From positions 1-8,184 of the forward strand of contig DASRQX010000308.1 in assembly GCA_035696165.1 (NCBI GenBank): a stretch of DNA of 8,184 bases, given 5' to 3'. The DNA comes from Palsa-883 sp035696165 (GTDB taxonomy: Bacteria > Pseudomonadota > Alphaproteobacteria > Acetobacterales > Acetobacteraceae). The notes below the pieces were generated by a model. The model did not search any database and was not told the origin of the DNA. It saw nothing but the letters and a program-made list of their open reading frames with translations. The translations under genes and the position numbers were made by a program. The first letter of the stretch is position 1. The number at the start of each line of letters is the position of its first letter. Below, piece by piece: positions 6,003-8,184 of the stretch.

Positions 6003-6077
6003 ATGGAATGGGAACACATGGGCGCCGGACCAAGCCGCAACGGGCACGACAAGACCGGCCGGCCGGGTCGCGAATGA
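6003..6077 (+). CDS. Possible leader peptide upstream of relaxase genes
   Basis: A 24-codon frame (MEWEHMGAGPSRNGHDKTGR...) starts at an ATG preceded by AGGGG (5991-5995) with 7-base spacing, one of the better ribosome binding sites in this part of the window. Its TGA overlaps an ATG (ATGA) that opens a second, basic frame of 51 residues ending at 6229. Coupled frames like this are also seen at 6579, where the overlap is clearly real. No family is recognised, and chance is a serious alternative in GC-rich DNA. Confidence 0.2.
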   Translation: MEWEHMGAGPSRNGHDKTGRPGRE

Positions 6078-6152
6078 CGGGAGAGCGAAGCCCTGCCAGC
6101 CAGACCGAGACGTTGCGCACGTGGCGCGGTTTCAAGATATTGTCCCGGCCGG

Positions 6153-6167
6153 TCGGCCTTTGGCCGA
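6153..6167. repeat. Hairpin in candidate oriT
   Basis: TCGGCC (6153-6158) and GGCCGA (6162-6167) form a 6-bp stem with loop TTT, 8 bases downstream of TATTGTC (6138-6144). In R388 the comparable hairpin precedes the nick on the other side, so the arrangement is not the same and the site is only a candidate. Confidence 0.3.
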
Positions 6168-6255
6168 ACAAGTCCTGCGCTCCCGTTGTGAAGAGGAATC
6201 GTAACCGCCGCTCCCCGTTCGCATCCTGACAGCCCAGGCTCCGCCTCGGATCAAC

Positions 6256-6582
6256 GTGGACATGGCAACAGTGAAATCCGACACCACAGAACGGCACCCG
6301 ACGGAAGGCGGCGAGGCCAGCGACCTCGCCGTCATTCGTGGCCAGACGCGCGAAACCCTGGAGCTCCTCCGCCGCCTGGTGGCCCTGATGCTGCCCAAGG
6401 AGGACGGCGACGGGCCGAACCTGGAGGAGCTGATCGCCGCCTTGGTGGCGCAGCAGCGGGAGATGCTCCTCGGGATCCAGCGGGTGCACGCCGATCTTGC
6501 CGCCCTGTTCGCCCACATCGACGGCGCGGCCGGGTCGCTCACAAACGGCGGCGGCACGCCCAGCGGGGGCGGTCGGGCATGA
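6256..6582 (+). CDS. Small coiled-coil protein upstream of relaxase
   Basis: Encodes 108 residues from GTG at 6256, or 106 from ATG at 6262. The only upstream signal is a weak CGGA (6247-6250), which fits the GTG better. Residues 25-90 are helical with heptad-like Leu/Ile spacing (TRETLELLRRLVALML, then LEELIAALVAQQREMLLGIQ and VHADLAALFAHI), flanked by a polar N-terminus and a Gly/Ser-rich C-terminus (SLTNGGGTPSGGGRA). No signal peptide or membrane segment. Its stop overlaps the relaxase start as ATGA, so the two are probably translated together and made in linked amounts. By position it matches small relaxosome helpers found beside relaxases (TrwA, TraJ and MobC play such roles in other systems), but it has no ribbon-helix-helix or other DNA-binding motif that I can see. 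It may instead be a dimerising partner of the relaxase. Confidence 0.65.
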   Translation: MDMATVKSDTTERHPTEGGEASDLAVIRGQTRETLELLRRLVALMLPKEDGDGPNLEELIAALVAQQREMLLGIQRVHADLAALFAHIDGAAGSLTNGGGTPSGGGRA

Positions 6583-8184
6583 TGAACTTCCGCAAGATCG
6601 CGGCGGCGTCCAAGGGCCGGTTGCTGCTGCGCTATTTTACCGAGGATACGCCCGAGCCGATCCACCCACCGCCGGTCGACGCCGCCGGGCGCCAACTCGA
6701 GGAAGGCGGCCGCCTGACCGCCTACTACACCGGCCGGGACAGCCGGGCGACCTGGCGCCCCGACATGCCGGCGATCCTGGCGAAAGCGATCGGGATCGAC
6801 CCCAACAAGATGCCGCGGGACGCCGAGATGTCGCGACTCTTCGAGGGGCGCAGAGCCGACAGCGGCGAGGCCTGGTCGAAGCACAACCGCAAGCTCTCCG
6901 GCTTCGATCTGGTGTTCAGCCCGCACAAGTCCGTCACCCTCGCCACCGAGTTCGCGCCGACGCCCGCCGAAGCGGCCCTCCTTTGGAACGCGGTGGACCG
7001 GGCGGCCGACCGGGCGATGCGCTACGTGGCCCAGGAAGTCGGGTGGGCACGCAAGGGGGCCGGCGGCGAGGATGGTGCGGACCACGGCGCCGTCGGGTGG
7101 ATTTCCTTCCGGCACAACACGGCGCGGCCCACGCTGCAGCTTCAGGACGGTCGAGGCGGCCCGACTTACCTCTACGACGCCCCGGTCGGGGGCGACCCGC
7201 ACACGCACGTCCACAACTTTCTGATGAACATCGTCGCGACAGCGGATGGGCGGATCGGCTCCCTCGATACCCGGGCGCTCACCGAAGCGCGCGTCAAGGA
7301 GTTCGGCGCCTACTTCCAAGCGGTCCTCGCCGACGAACTGCGCCGGCACGGCATCCGGGTCAGCTACGATGAGAACGAGCAAGCGATCGTCATCGAGAGC
7401 ATCCCTGAGCCCGTGAGCAAGGCGTTCAGCAAGGGACGCCAGCAGATTGTGCAAAAGGCGAAGGCCTTCGCCGCGAGCCAGGGCCTCGACTGGGACGGCA
7501 TGGCTGCCGAGGACAAGATGAATGTCCTCCGCGACGCTGGCGCCGAGGGCCGTCTCGGCAAGATGAAATCCGACGAGAAGCGCCTCTGGAACGAGCAAGC
7601 CGCCGCGCTCGGCTGGCGGCACCAGACGGTCCTCGGAGAGGTGCGGCACCAACGCCTGACCGACGAGGAGCGCTTCGACCGCGCCTATCGGTTCGCGGCC
7701 CGCCATCTCGCCCAGGAGTTCCACACTGCCGCCGTCATCACCCACGAGAAGCTCGGCATATACGCCGCCAGGGCCCTAATCGGCGCCGGCATCGCAGGCG
7801 GCCCGGCCGACATCAAGCGCGTCGTCGCGCTGCTCGAGGAGCGCGGCATCCGCCTGAAGGGCGAGCATGTCGCCCTGGTCGTCGGTATGTTCGATGGCCA
7901 GGTCCGGGTCACCAACACGGCGCAAATCCGCATCGAACAGAAACTCGCCGCCCTCTCCCGCCAAAGTGCGAGCGATCGCTCAGCCGCGCTCCCCGTCGCG
8001 GCGCTGCGCCGGGTGATCGACAACGCCGGGATCGCCTTTACCGCCGAACAGCGCGCCGCCATCCACGCGCTCGGGGAAGGGGGCGCGCTAACGATGCTCA
8101 CCGGCGTCGCAGGTGCAGGAAAGACAACACTGCTGCAACCCTTGGTGGACGCCTGGCACGCGGACAAGCGCTTCAGCGCCCAGG
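6579..8184 (+). CDS. MobF relaxase-helicase (TrwC/TraI type), 3' end cut by window
   Basis: 535 codons are visible from ATG at 6579. A second ATG at 6582 is also possible. MobF relaxases nick oriT through tyrosines, stay bound to the 5' end and unwind DNA with a C-terminal helicase. Seen in order: Tyr19 (RYF) and Tyr49-Tyr50 (TAYYTGRD), candidates for the catalytic pair; LFEGR at 87-91; GFDLVFSPHKSVTLA at 108-122, matching the TraI/TrwC segment GYDLTFSAPKSVS; FRHNTAR at 177-183, matching FRHDTSR; then DPHTHVHNFLMN at 206-217 with metal-binding His210 and His212. The family triad is therefore His179, His210 and His212, with about 20 extra residues between the first and the others. The helicase part opens with FTAEQRAAIHAL at 487-498 and Walker A GVAGAGKT at 509-516. 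The gene runs off the window end. Full members are usually around 900 residues or more. The name traA or trwC cannot be chosen from this part. Confidence 0.93.
   Translation, partial: MMNFRKIAAASKGRLLLRYFTEDTPEPIHPPPVDAAGRQLEEGGRLTAYYTGRDSRATWRPDMPAILAKAIGIDPNKMPRDAEMSRLFEGRRADSGEAWSKHNRKLSGFDLVFSPHKSVTLATEFAPTPAEAALLWNAVDRAADRAMRYVAQEVGWARKGAGGEDGADHGAVGWISFRHNTARPTLQLQDGRGGPTYLYDAPVGGDPHTHVHNFLMNIVATADGRIGSLDTRALTEARVKEFGAYFQAVLADELRRHGIRVSYDENEQAIVIESIPEPVSKAFSKGRQQIVQKAKAFAASQGLDWDGMAAEDKMNVLRDAGAEGRLGKMKSDEKRLWNEQAAALGWRHQTVLGEVRHQRLTDEERFDRAYRFAARHLAQEFHTAAVITHEKLGIYAARALIGAGIAGGPADIKRVVALLEERGIRLKGEHVALVVGMFDGQVRVTNTAQIRIEQKLAALSRQSASDRSAALPVAALRRVIDNAGIAFTAEQRAAIHALGEGGALTMLTGVAGAGKTTLLQPLVDAWHADKRFSAQ

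Larger units (their letters stand above)
5726..6255. other. Intergenic stretch, candidate oriT and divergent promoters
   Basis: This 530-base stretch lies between the minus-strand traKLM-like operon and the plus-strand relaxase genes, the usual place of oriT in both IncP and R388-type plasmids. It contains the inverted repeat at 5754-5774, a 12-base palindrome CCGGCCGGCCGG at 6055-6066, GCGC-acgtg-GCGC at 6115-6127, and the hairpin at 6153-6167 just downstream of TATTGTC (6138-6144). The last of these recalls the TATTGTCT at the nick site of R388 as I remember it. Frames inside it are short and basic (one candidate pair at 6003-6229). I could not identify convincing -35/-10 pairs. Confidence 0.5.

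Noticed and set aside
6220..6231. CGCATCCTGACA, resembling the IncP nick consensus (ATCCTG) and repeated at 426-437
   Set aside because: The relaxase here is MobF, which does not use that nick type. A 12-base repeat is expected about once or twice by chance in a window this size.
6132..7745. 537-codon open frame on the minus strand
   Set aside because: It lies antisense to the relaxase, whose motifs are unmistakable. It is rich in Arg, Gly, Val and Pro, with no domain, and is explained by G/C-rich third positions.

Overview
The window looks like the DNA-processing end of a conjugative or mobilisable plasmid (or integrated conjugative element) from a high-GC alphaproteobacterium. Acetobacteraceae, Azospirillum or Methylobacterium are my best guesses. 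The grounds are the strong G/C preference at third codon positions, GTG and TTG starts, and the style of the relaxase and accessory proteins. There is no chromosomal housekeeping gene, rRNA, tRNA or CRISPR array.

Left part (1-2030). Positions 138-1111 are a large imperfect inverted duplication. The right half carries a short intact gene (752-1111, +) for a small basic helix-turn-helix protein. The left half carries a frameshifted copy of the same gene on the minus strand (138-478). The DNA between them (480-749) is two inverted arms around a GC-rich hairpin. A gene-poor stretch follows (1112-1774), holding a possible broken minus-strand gene. Next comes a short acidic ORF of 57 residues (1813-1986, +) with a hairpin just before its ribosome binding site, then a probable two-way terminator (2001-2028).

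Centre (2054-5611 or 5725, all minus strand). This is one compact operon, read right to left: a DNA-binding TraK-like protein, a TraL-like P-loop ATPase, a TraM-like coiled-coil protein with one membrane segment, an exported lytic transglycosylase (VirB1 type), an exported SH3-like protein, and a small membrane protein. The first three genes overlap end to start (TAATG, GTGATG), which suggests translational coupling. Their order and character match the traK-traL-traM leader operon of IncP plasmids.

Right part (5726-8184). A 530-base stretch with no convincing gene separates this operon from a divergent plus-strand pair: a small coiled-coil protein (6256-6582), then the start of a MobF (TrwC/TraI-type) relaxase-helicase (6579 to beyond the window), joined by an ATGA overlap. 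The intergenic stretch has several inverted repeats and is the natural place for oriT and the divergent promoters. In the proposed model, TraK-like and the small coiled-coil protein help the relaxase at oriT. TraL-like and TraM-like act at the membrane, and the transglycosylase and SH3-like proteins open or bind the cell wall for the transfer channel. The unusual point is that an IncP-style traKLM operon is paired with a MobF relaxase rather than a MobP one.
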